Positions 1-6,931 of a DNA stretch of 17,931 nt are shown one piece after another (position 1 is the stretch's first letter; each line of letters opens with the position of its first letter). The stretch covers positions 1 to 17,931 of the forward strand of contig JAGOUF010000005.1 in assembly GCA_018061385.1 (NCBI GenBank), written 5' to 3'. The DNA is from Chitinophagaceae bacterium (lineage in GTDB: Bacteria; Bacteroidota; Bacteroidia; Chitinophagales; Chitinophagaceae). Below the pieces are notes generated by a model. The model worked only from the letters and a program-made list of their open reading frames with translations, ran no database searches and was not told the DNA's origin. A program made the translations under genes and the position numbers.

Positions 1-911
1 TGCATAGCAACATTTTCTCTATGTGTATCATCCATTGCATGATATATGCGATTTGCATAAATTTTATATTCTGTATTTTTCCATTTGCTATTGGGATTGT
101 TTTTTAATAAGCTAATTGAAAAAATTCTTGCTTCTGCATAACCAACATCCATGGGTAATGACGGATATCCAATGTTCCATCCATCATCCAATAAAATATC
201 GGTTTTTAAAGTAGTTTTTTCATTTACTAAATACAAGGCCGATAAACCATAATTCACTTTTTTATAAGCAGAATATGGAACAACAGTTCCACCACTACTT
301 TTATAATCTGAAGCATTTCTATAAGTTACATTTCCTCGAAATGCCCATTTGTTTGAACTATAATTTAGTACAGCCGATTCAAAAAATGCATTTGCTGCTG
401 TTTGATAGCCACTGCTTAAATTGCCTGTTAATTTATTGTTGAACTCAATATCTGGAGATACCATTTTTAAATTAATGGTTCCGCCAAGTGTAGATCCAAA
501 TTGAGTTCCATGAGATGTTTGTACTTGAATAGATTGTAAATTTTGCGGTTCAACATAGATTGAAACAGGATCCATTTTATCGGTACAAGCTCCATGAATT
601 CTCATCCCATCAATTAGTAAATTAGATTGACCAGTATTGTACGATCTTATTAAAGGCTCTGTTCCATAGCTGCCTCTTTTGATCATATTGATTTCTGGCA
701 ATCTCGATAAAATATCTTCTGTAGTTGCATTTTTATTGGCAATAAAAAAATCTTTTAAAGCTTCTGTCTGATTTTTTAAACAAGTTTTAACCGTAACCTC
801 ATTTAGCCGAATAACAACAATTGAATCTGTAGAAAGATCTTTTTTTTGTGCTTGACTAAAGTTGACAAAACCCAATAAACCCAATATGCTTAAGGTGACT
901 ATTTTTTTCAT
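1..911 (-). CDS. TonB-dependent receptor, OprC/NosA-like, probable copper transporter (C-terminus outside window)
   Basis: This is an outer-membrane active transporter; 303 N-terminal residues are present and most of the barrel lies beyond base 1. It starts at ATG 911-909 with a signal peptide (MKKIVTLSILGLLGF, likely cleaved after SQA at residue 21). The plug domain follows at about residues 55-150, including ILSRLPEI, DGMRIHGACTDKMDP and the QFGSTLGGTINL segment before the barrel. C109 and M113 form a CxxxM motif, and H291 and M293 form an HxM motif. As I recall, copper bound by Pseudomonas OprC is held by a CxxxM-HxM set with nearly the same separation. The two genes transcribed ahead of it encode exported proteins rich in Met/His and Cys, which supports a copper role. 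Transporter identity is firm. Substrate is inferred, and another soft metal or a metallophore complex is possible. Confidence 0.9.
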   Translation of the reverse strand, partial: MKKIVTLSILGLLGFVNFSQAQKKDLSTDSIVVIRLNEVTVKTCLKNQTEALKDFFIANKNATTEDILSRLPEINMIKRGSYGTEPLIRSYNTGQSNLLIDGMRIHGACTDKMDPVSIYVEPQNLQSIQVQTSHGTQFGSTLGGTINLKMVSPDIEFNNKLTGNLSSGYQTAANAFFESAVLNYSSNKWAFRGNVTYRNASDYKSSGGTVVPYSAYKKVNYGLSALYLVNEKTTLKTDILLDDGWNIGYPSLPMDVGYAEARIFSISLLKNNPNSKWKNTEYKIYANRIYHAMDDTHRENVAM

Positions 912-925
912 AACAAAAAAATTAA

Positions 926-952
926 GCCTCACTAAGTTTTTTTTAGTGAGGC
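926..952 (-). terminator. Perfect 10-bp hairpin between lipoprotein and receptor genes; terminator or attenuator
   Basis: Arms 926-935 (gcctcactaa) and 943-952 (ttagtgaggc) are exact reverse complements around a 7-nt loop. Read on the minus strand, the stem is followed by TTAATTTTTT, like an intrinsic terminator. It lies 6 nt after the lipoprotein stop codon and ends 14 nt before the receptor ATG. It could therefore cut read-through into the receptor gene, or mask or define its translation start. The structure is seen directly; function is inferred. Confidence 0.6.
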
Positions 953-958
953 ATTAGA

Positions 959-1786
959 TTAGAAAGTAAAATCAAAATAATGTGTAGAATCTGCATAAGT
1001 AGTACCAGACTTAAATGTTAAGCTCAATCTCCAGAGTCCCGTCATGGTAAAATTCATTTTTCCTTTATAATGGCCATTGCCCACATGCACAGGATCTACA
1101 TTATTGGGAGAACCATGATTCATAGTTGGCATTGTTGGAGCAAATGTTGCCGTTAAAGAACTATCTGCAGGAAACATCATCATAGATTGTTTTTTGTATA
1201 CCACAAATTCAAAATCGTTGATACCAACAATTGGTTTTGCAGGAGGTATAAATCCTACAAAATATTTACTTGAATTATCAATCATTGATATAAATGAAAA
1301 CATTTTTGCAGCAGCTGGATCTTTTACATTTAAATTAAAAGTTACTGAACCAGTTTTGTTGTTTACCTTATTTTCAACAGCAACAGCAACCGTCCAACTA
1401 CCAGCAGTAGAAGGCATAATAAAACTTACACTACAAGGAAATAATTTATTTACTGCAATGTTTGATGAAGGATTTTCTTTTGGTGCAGAATGACTCATGG
1501 TTGTCATATCCATTGTTGGCGTTACAACAATTTGAGCGTTTTCTACAAAAGCATTGGTGGTTGAATCGTATAAGGCTATATACAATTTATTGTAGCCTGT
1601 AAATGCCGAATCGGTTGCATAAATTTCAACCTTAGTTGCTGCACCTGCTGCATAACCACTTGCCAATTTAAGATAACCTGCAGTTGGATTGATTTCGTGA
1701 AGATCATTGTTTTTGGTACAACCAATAAATGCAAAACTAAAAACTGAAAATAAAAGGGCGGTATAAATAAAATTTCTTTTGTTCAT
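959..1786 (-). CDS. Lipoprotein with two Met/His-rich YtkA/FixH-like domains
   Basis: The 275-residue protein starts at ATG 1786-1784 with a lipoprotein signal (hydrophobic stretch at residues 8-21, lipobox FIGC, acylated C23). It appears to hold two related beta-rich domains at about residues 50-155 and 160-275. Each has a P-T-M start followed by a Met/His cluster: PTMDMTTMSHSAP from residue 90 and PTMPTMNHGSP from residue 218. Each then continues to a conserved turn and Trp (SFIMPSTAGSW; NFTMTGLW). That pattern resembles YtkA/FixH-like domains, some of which occur near copper handling proteins. Clustered Met and His suggest Cu(I)/Cu(II) binding at the cell envelope. It is 48 bases from the TonB receptor gene on the same strand, so it may hand metal to, or receive it from, the receptor. 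Family resemblance is from memory; the copper role is inferred. Confidence 0.75.
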   Translation of the reverse strand: MNKRNFIYTALLFSVFSFAFIGCTKNNDLHEINPTAGYLKLASGYAAGAATKVEIYATDSAFTGYNKLYIALYDSTTNAFVENAQIVVTPTMDMTTMSHSAPKENPSSNIAVNKLFPCSVSFIMPSTAGSWTVAVAVENKVNNKTGSVTFNLNVKDPAAAKMFSFISMIDNSSKYFVGFIPPAKPIVGINDFEFVVYKKQSMMMFPADSSLTATFAPTMPTMNHGSPNNVDPVHVGNGHYKGKMNFTMTGLWRLSLTFKSGTTYADSTHYFDFTF

Positions 1787-1803
1787 TGCTGAAAGTTTAA
1801 TAG

Positions 1804-1811
1804 AAAATGTA
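1804..1811 (-). promoter_or_regulatory. Possible -7 element for the lipoprotein gene
   Basis: The minus-strand octamer TACATTTT matches TAnnTTTG at five of six fixed positions and lies 17 nt before the start codon, a spacing like that of the better promoters in this window. No TTG is found at the -33 position, so this is weak. The rest of the gap 1787-1922 holds only an 8-bp inverted repeat (1876-1883 with 1892-1899) without a U tract. Confidence 0.25.
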
Positions 1812-1922
1812 ATTGAATAAATAGAATAGCGTACTTATAACCTCAACTTGCATTTGCAAAAGGCATAAGCATTCTTTCAAACAGACAGATTTGTTTGAAT
1901 TAAAATAAATTACTTGTAAATA

Positions 1923-2309
1923 CTAACAATGAACAGAAGGTGGGTGGAAAATACTTGAGCAATACATGAATGGTTTGTGCTGAGAAGTATAAAGCTGAAA
2001 CTCATTAGAAACAAGCGTACTGTTTGTTGCCACTTTAGCTTTCTCAAAAAGAACAAATGGATCAAACTTTAAAGTAATATTTATTAACTCGTGATTCTTG
2101 TTTTCTTTAGTATCGGTTTGATTGAGTTTATTTAATTTTTTTTGTAAATAACATTTACCGTTACAATGCAATTTGGGTTTGCTTTTATTAATACAATATT
2201 TTTCTGTTAACGATTGTTGATTGGCATAAAATATAGACACAAACATGGAGGGAGCAAATGTTTGCAACGATAAAAAAACCAATAGAAAAAACGTTATTAA
2301 AGATTTCAT
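1923..2309 (-). CDS. Small exported Cys/His-rich protein (HCNGKC type), function unknown
   Basis: The 128-residue protein starts at ATG 2309-2307 with an N-terminal hydrophobic segment (residues 4-25), either a signal peptide or membrane anchor. The mature part has the motif C39-x9-C49-x3-C53, the latter two within HCNGKCYLQKK. A charged linker follows, then a C-terminal patch with C117 and C128 and the ending HPPSVHC. Five cysteines and several histidines in so small an exported protein point to metal or thiol chemistry. I recognise the HCNGKC-(Y/H)L-K pattern as recurring in short Bacteroidota hypothetical proteins, but know of no demonstrated function. It is first in a same-strand run ending in the copper-type TonB receptor, so a periplasmic or inner-membrane metal-handling role is a reasonable inference. 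It is separated from the next gene by 136 bases, so a single transcript is not assured. Confidence 0.7.
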   Translation of the reverse strand: MKSLITFFLLVFLSLQTFAPSMFVSIFYANQQSLTEKYCINKSKPKLHCNGKCYLQKKLNKLNQTDTKENKNHELINITLKFDPFVLFEKAKVATNSTLVSNEFQLYTSQHKPFMYCSSIFHPPSVHC

Positions 2310-2482
2310 AAAATGAAGCTGTCCAATATTGCAAAGTAATGTTGGGCATTAAAATAAATTTCTGACCTTAGTCATATTTTTTTCTTTTTATCATAAACAC
2401 AAAGGCGATATTATATCACAACAATACAATTGTAAATATATACTTTAGTATAAATTAACTATACGAAGCTGATTAAACTAGG

Positions 2483-2511
2483 TTGATGAAACATTCTATA
2501 ATTTTTCTTTG
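2483..2511 (+). promoter_or_regulatory. Candidate promoter for the mscS-like gene
   Basis: TTG at 2483-2485 is followed after 18 nt by TTTCTTTG at 2504-2511, one mismatch from the Bacteroidota -7 element TAnnTTTG. Transcription would begin near 2516, leaving a leader of about 56 nt. The divergent gap 2310-2572 otherwise holds only A/T-rich short inverted repeats. On the opposite strand TTACTTTG (2339-2332), also one mismatch off, could serve the small Cys-rich gene. Confidence 0.35.
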
Positions 2512-2572
2512 AATGAAACAAGAGATATTTGTAATTCAATAGAAGAAACAACAAAACATTTAAGTTTTTAAG

Positions 2573-3670
2573 ATGAATAAATTTTTGCAACAAGTATATT
2601 TTAACAATACACTTCAACTATACTTATATGTATTGTGCATAATTGTAGGAGCAGTTTTGTTTAAAAGATATGTCTCAAAATATTTAGCTGGTTTATTATA
2701 TAACTCAGCAACAAAAACTAATAAAAATTTACACAAGCAAGCTTTTTGCAATTTGGTGGTGCAACCATTGGATACTTTCTTGGTTTTATTTACATCGTTT
2801 GTTGCAATTGATAAACTGCACTTTCCTGAAGTATTAGATTTTACCATCTTTAAAGCCACTTCAAAATCTATCATTGATAGTATTGTAAATGGAACATTAA
2901 TTACAGTGTTTATTTGGTTGTGTTTAAGAGTAATAGATTTTATTGCATTGATACTAGAAGAAAAAGCCAGTGCAACACACGATGTAACTGACAATCAGCT
3001 CATTGTTTTTTTCAAAGATTTTTTCAAAGTAATTTTGGTACTAATAGGAATTTTGTTGGTTCTCAGATTTTCATTTCATCGAAATATTGGCAATTTGCTT
3101 ACAGGCTTAAGCATTGTTGGTGCTGCAATTGCCTTATCTACAAGAGAAAGTTTAGAAAACCTCATTGCGTCCTTCATTATATTTTTCGACAAACCTTTTG
3201 TAACGGGAGATTTAGTAAAAGTGCACAACTTTACAGGAACGGTAGAAAAAATTGGATTAAGAAGTACAAGAATTAGAACTGATGTTAAAACCTATATTAC
3301 TGTTCCAAATAAACAAATGGTAGACAGTATTTTAGACAATATTTCTTTACGAACCCAGCGTAAAGTGGAAATTAAATTAGAAATTAGTTTAAGCACCAGT
3401 GTCGAAAAAATAGAACAACTAACACCAGCATTAAAGTATATATTAACTCACTACGAAGCCATTGAAAACAGCATTGTTTTTTTTATGGAAACTGGTAAAA
3501 CGGCCCATGTTTTTATAGTTGATTATTTTACCAACACAACACAATCAATAGAAGAGTTTAATAGCGATAGAGAACAAATTAATGTAGCAATTTTAAAACT
3601 ATTACAAACATTACAAATTGAACTTGCAGCTAGTAGTACCGATATAAAATTGCACAACGATAACAAATGA
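2573..3670 (+). CDS. MscS-family mechanosensitive ion channel
   Basis: This 365-residue inner-membrane protein is of the small-conductance mechanosensitive channel family, which releases solutes on hypo-osmotic shock. Hydrophobic segments lie at about residues 15-31, 62-80, 105-127 and 148-165. The pore helix and beta-domain entry follow at 175-210 (GLSIVGAAIALSTRESLENL, then IIFFDKPFVTGD). The MscS beta domain continues with VHNFTGTVEKIGLRSTRIRT and VPNKQMV, all hallmarks of the family. The C-terminal alpha/beta region extends to residue 365. Length is a little above E. coli MscS (286) because of extra N-terminal membrane helices. Its stop codon overlaps the start of the next gene (ATGA), implying co-translation with the YfhO-like membrane protein. 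Confidence 0.92.
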   Translation: MNKFLQQVYFNNTLQLYLYVLCIIVGAVLFKRYVSKYLAGLLYNSATKTNKNLHKQAFCNLVVQPLDTFLVLFTSFVAIDKLHFPEVLDFTIFKATSKSIIDSIVNGTLITVFIWLCLRVIDFIALILEEKASATHDVTDNQLIVFFKDFFKVILVLIGILLVLRFSFHRNIGNLLTGLSIVGAAIALSTRESLENLIASFIIFFDKPFVTGDLVKVHNFTGTVEKIGLRSTRIRTDVKTYITVPNKQMVDSILDNISLRTQRKVEIKLEISLSTSVEKIEQLTPALKYILTHYEAIENSIVFFMETGKTAHVFIVDYFTNTTQSIEEFNSDREQINVAILKLLQTLQIELAASSTDIKLHNDNK

Positions 3671-5694
3671 TGGTATTAAAAAACAACCAATTAACCATTG
3701 TTAAACAGCTTTTGCTTTTACTACTGCTGGTATTGGTAGCAAACTGGTTTTTTACTTTTCAATTGGTATGTTTAAAAGATGACAATTCTTTTTATTACAT
3801 GCCCGTTCGTATGTATTTGAGCGATGCTTTGCACAAAGGAGGTTTGCCATATTGGAACCCTTATTTAATGAATGGAGTTCCACAATATGCCGATATGCAA
3901 GGTGCAGTTTGGAACCCCATTGCATTTACTTTTTGTTATGTTTTCAAATATAACCATACGCTATTTTTAACAGAGTATATTGTATATATTTTGCTTGCAG
4001 CTATTGGTGCTTATAAATTATTTAGTTTAATTACTAATAACAAATTGTTGTTATTTACTGCCGCTACAATTTATATATGCAATGGATTTGTAAGTGGCAT
4101 TGCCAACTTTATTAATTGGACGGCATCTTTAGCTTTTATTCCTTGGGTATTGTATTTCTTTTTTTCAATTTTACAAAAACCAACTTATCAAAAATCTATA
4201 GCTCTAGGTGTTGCGTCATGGTTAATGTTGGTTTGTGGTTATCCTGCATTTATTGTTTATACAACATATTGTTTAATGGCCATTGTTCTATTCTTTTTTA
4301 TAAAAGCAATTCAACAAAAGGAACTAAATATTGTACTTAAAAAAATTGGCTTTTTGTTATTGGGTTTGTGCATTGCCTTGTTATTAAGTTTGCCTGCACT
4401 AATGGCTTATATAGAATTTTTGCCATTTTATAATAGAGGAAAAGATTTAGCAACCGATCTGCCTTTTAGAGATTGTTTTTATCCTCAATTTTTAAGCTCT
4501 TTATTTATTCCAAGTAGTGTTTATAGTAAAACCTATGATTTGCTTTGCCATAGTGCAAACAGGGATATTTATTTTGGAGTGCTGCCTTTAATTACTGTAG
4601 TATTATTTGCGGGGAAACTTAAAAAAATTAGAACCCCCTTTATTATTTTACTTACCTCAATTGCCATTTTTACATTTGTATTTTTATTTGGATTTTTAAC
4701 ACCATTGGGTAATTTTTCATTTAACTATTTACCATTAATGGGTAGCTTTAAATGGAGTGCTGCTGCAAGAGTTTTTTTAATACTATTGTGTATTGCAGCA
4801 ATTGTTTATTATTTACAACATCAAAAATTTACATTAACCAATCATCAAACAATTACTGTAAAAATTATTTGTATTGGAATGTTGATAGGCATTGTAGTTA
4901 CATTTTATTTTACCAATCAATATGCTGTTTTTGAAACAACAAAACACAAGCAAGTATTTTATTTAAATACAGTTGTGCAAATTGTTTTGGCAATAATTAT
5001 TTTATTAAAGACAAATACAATTTTTAAAAAACCAATGTTGTTTTGTTGGATTGTTGTTGTAGATCTTTTACTGAATTATAGCATTGGTATGGCAATAACT
5101 GGCATTGGTAATGTACCACCCAAAGTGTTTAACAACTACGCCACTAGTTTTTACAAACAACAACCCAATGAGTATTTAAAGCATCCACTAGCATTAAACA
5201 GAAAGCTCTATATGTTTAATCCATGGACCAATCACAATGCTTCAAAAATTATGAATGGAGCAACATTTTTAATGAGCAATACCATTTTTAGTGGCTACGA
5301 AAAAATGTTTATTCAAGATACTTCTAACGAACGTATTTTACGAAATCATGCTTTTGCTTTTAGTGAAGATGTTGATAGCGTTGTTATTCATTCGGCTAAC
5401 ATTAATTACACCAATATCGACCTAAGTATTTTTTGTAATAAACCTGGAAATATTGTACTTCAACAAAACAATTACTATAAATGGAAAGAAGTAAACAATT
5501 TGCCCATTCGTACATGGAACAATTGTTTTATGCAATTGCCGGTAAAAGCAGGAGTAAACAATATACATCTACAATACAATAAAGGCAATTATTGGTTATG
5601 GATGAAATTGAGTTACTTGTTTTTAATGCTGCTTTTAGCAGTGTATTTATTTGGTAGCCGAAATAAAATATTGACCACCCAAAGGCAACCATGA
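3667..5694 (+). CDS. YfhO-family multi-spanning membrane protein
   Basis: This 675-residue integral membrane protein has about a dozen hydrophobic segments, the first at residues 15-34 and the last at about 645-662. After the first helix comes the extracytoplasmic loop with DDNSF, PVRMYL, LPYWNPY (61-66) and GVPQYAD. This is the conserved start of YfhO-type proteins, which share the GT-C glycosyltransferase-like fold. The C-terminal soluble part (residues ~480-640), with YYKWKEVNN and LPVKAGVNNIHLQYN, also matches that family. Such proteins are implicated in glycosylation of surface polymers; the acceptor here is unknown. The gene overlaps mscS by 4 nt at its start (a second ATG follows directly at 3670). 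Its last 48 nt overlap the 3' end of the convergent methyltransferase gene. Confidence 0.8.
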   Translation: MMVLKNNQLTIVKQLLLLLLLVLVANWFFTFQLVCLKDDNSFYYMPVRMYLSDALHKGGLPYWNPYLMNGVPQYADMQGAVWNPIAFTFCYVFKYNHTLFLTEYIVYILLAAIGAYKLFSLITNNKLLLFTAATIYICNGFVSGIANFINWTASLAFIPWVLYFFFSILQKPTYQKSIALGVASWLMLVCGYPAFIVYTTYCLMAIVLFFFIKAIQQKELNIVLKKIGFLLLGLCIALLLSLPALMAYIEFLPFYNRGKDLATDLPFRDCFYPQFLSSLFIPSSVYSKTYDLLCHSANRDIYFGVLPLITVVLFAGKLKKIRTPFIILLTSIAIFTFVFLFGFLTPLGNFSFNYLPLMGSFKWSAAARVFLILLCIAAIVYYLQHQKFTLTNHQTITVKIICIGMLIGIVVTFYFTNQYAVFETTKHKQVFYLNTVVQIVLAIIILLKTNTIFKKPMLFCWIVVVDLLLNYSIGMAITGIGNVPPKVFNNYATSFYKQQPNEYLKHPLALNRKLYMFNPWTNHNASKIMNGATFLMSNTIFSGYEKMFIQDTSNERILRNHAFAFSEDVDSVVIHSANINYTNIDLSIFCNKPGNIVLQQNNYYKWKEVNNLPIRTWNNCFMQLPVKAGVNNIHLQYNKGNYWLWMKLSYLFLMLLLAVYLFGSRNKILTTQRQP

Positions 5695-6330
5695 TAAGTG
5701 TTTTTCTAACTTCAATAGAGGTCTAATAAATTTCCAACCAGGAAAAAAAGTGAGGTATTTTACAAAATTTATTTTCCAACCAGTTTGCTTAAATAGTTTG
5801 GTAAAGTGTGCAACTGATAACAAATGTGCGGTACCATCAAACACACAAGTTTTTACTAAATATTGAGTACCTAAGTTAAAAGGATTGTGTTCAAACAAAT
5901 ACAATCTACCACCTTTTTTTAATACACGCTTTGCTTCAATCATTAACGCTTCATGCTCATCTAATGGTACATGATGAAAAATACAAGCAATAAAAATGGC
6001 ATCAAAACTTTCACTTTCAAAAGGAACATTTTTACCATCAAACCACTGAAATTTGGTATTGGGTGCATGTTTTAATTTGGCTACATCAATACTTTCTTGA
6101 GAAACTTCTATTGCGTCAACCTGCCACAACGGAAATTTTTTGTACATGTATTCAGCAGTGTAGCCATCGCCACAGCCCAAATCCAATAAACGTAAGGGTT
6201 CGTTTTTTTCAAATTCTGCCAACCAATTTACTTTAATATCTACAAAGTGTAAACTATTAAAACCGGTAATTTTTAAATTCTCGTTGTGTAGCTCTCTATA
6301 ATCTTTTGCGTATTGATCAAACTCGGCCAT
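5647..6330 (-). CDS. Class I SAM-dependent methyltransferase
   Basis: I place the start at ATG 6330-6328, giving 227 residues beginning MAEFDQYAKDYRELHNE, a typical opening for this family. The open frame reaches TTG 6369, but the added 13 residues look non-coding. Motif I, LLDLGCGDG, is at about residues 48-56 and binds S-adenosylmethionine. The acidic end of strand 2 (AIEVS) lies near residue 75, followed by FDAIFIACIFHHV and the post-motif VLKKGGRLYLFEHNP. The fold resembles UbiE/Ubie-11-type methyltransferases, which act on small molecules or lipids; substrate is unknown. It is third in a same-strand set after the MerR-type and thioredoxin-like genes, 41 nt from the latter. Its end overlaps the convergent YfhO-like gene by 48 nt. 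Confidence 0.88.
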   Translation of the reverse strand: MAEFDQYAKDYRELHNENLKITGFNSLHFVDIKVNWLAEFEKNEPLRLLDLGCGDGYTAEYMYKKFPLWQVDAIEVSQESIDVAKLKHAPNTKFQWFDGKNVPFESESFDAIFIACIFHHVPLDEHEALMIEAKRVLKKGGRLYLFEHNPFNLGTQYLVKTCVFDGTAHLLSVAHFTKLFKQTGWKINFVKYLTFFPGWKFIRPLLKLEKHLSWLPLGGQYFISATK

Positions 6331-6371
6331 GTAAAAATTTGTACTTTGTAAAATAGTATTTTGATGCAAGA

Positions 6372-6920
6372 TTATTGAATGTTGGCAACAATTTGTCCTA
6401 ATTCTTTATCAATTGCCCCTGTGTTACCATATTCAACAACTCTACCAACTTCTTTCCCCTTTTTATCAATGATAATAAATGTGGGCACGTTTAAAATAGC
6501 AAACTTTTTGTGCAAACTTTTAAAAGTGGTTTTGGCTCTATCTACACCAATTAAATAAACTTGATTTTCCGGAAAGCCACTTTTATCAATGAGTTTGTAA
6601 AACAAAGGCAACAAGTTTTGTGTATCATGACACCAGGTACCTCCAAAAACCATGATGGTAAATTTGTCTTTATTTTTTTCAAAAGCAGCTATTGCGTCAG
6701 CATTTGGATTGGCATATTTGTAATTGTCGTTAAACCATTTAAACGCTGTATCTTTTTCTAGAGTAGAACGTTGAATAGAGCCAGTTAAAATTTTTGAATT
6801 TCCTTCATGGCCCTCATCTCTTGTAACAACATAATCATTCTTTAACAATGGTTTTAAATACAATGTATTGCATGAACTTGCTAAAAAAACTACAATAAAT
6901 AAACAGGCAAAATATTTCAT
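6372..6920 (-). CDS. Thioredoxin-fold lipoprotein with a single active-site cysteine (WCHDT)
   Basis: This 182-residue lipoprotein has a signal at residues 1-16 and lipobox ASSC (C17). The thioredoxin fold occupies about residues 75-180: strand FTIMVFGG, active-site WCHDT at 96-100, strand VYLIGVD, then VPTFIIIDKKGKEVGR with the expected cis-proline P146. The usual WCxxC is replaced by WC-H-D-T, so the resolving cysteine is absent. The protein cannot form the standard redox disulfide in cis. It may act as a monothiol isomerase or reductase partner, or bind a ligand at C97. Only 11 nt separate it from the upstream MerR-type gene, so they are probably co-transcribed. The fold is confident; the biochemical role is open. 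Confidence 0.85.
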   Translation of the reverse strand: MKYFACLFIVVFLASSCNTLYLKPLLKNDYVVTRDEGHEGNSKILTGSIQRSTLEKDTAFKWFNDNYKYANPNADAIAAFEKNKDKFTIMVFGGTWCHDTQNLLPLFYKLIDKSGFPENQVYLIGVDRAKTTFKSLHKKFAILNVPTFIIIDKKGKEVGRVVEYGNTGAIDKELGQIVANIQ

Positions 6921-6931
6921 GTTTTTTAAAA

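Noticed and set aside
1194..1493. A 99-codon open frame on the plus strand opposite the lipoprotein gene.
   Set aside because: It is fully inside a gene with a clear lipobox and repeated domains, starts in the middle of it, and has no recognisable motif or promoter.
1876..1899. An 8-bp inverted repeat (ttcaaaca / tgtttgaa) between the Cys-rich and lipoprotein genes.
   Set aside because: It is short, A/T-rich and not followed by a U tract on the minus strand, so neither a terminator nor an operator is supported.
2440..2460. The small inverted repeat tatac-ttta-gtata in the divergent gap.
   Set aside because: Five-bp A/T arms are expected by chance in this composition.
6331..6369. N-terminal extension of the methyltransferase from TTG 6369.
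   Set aside because: ATG 6330 gives the normal family start. The 13 extra residues are not family-like and would use a TTG start.
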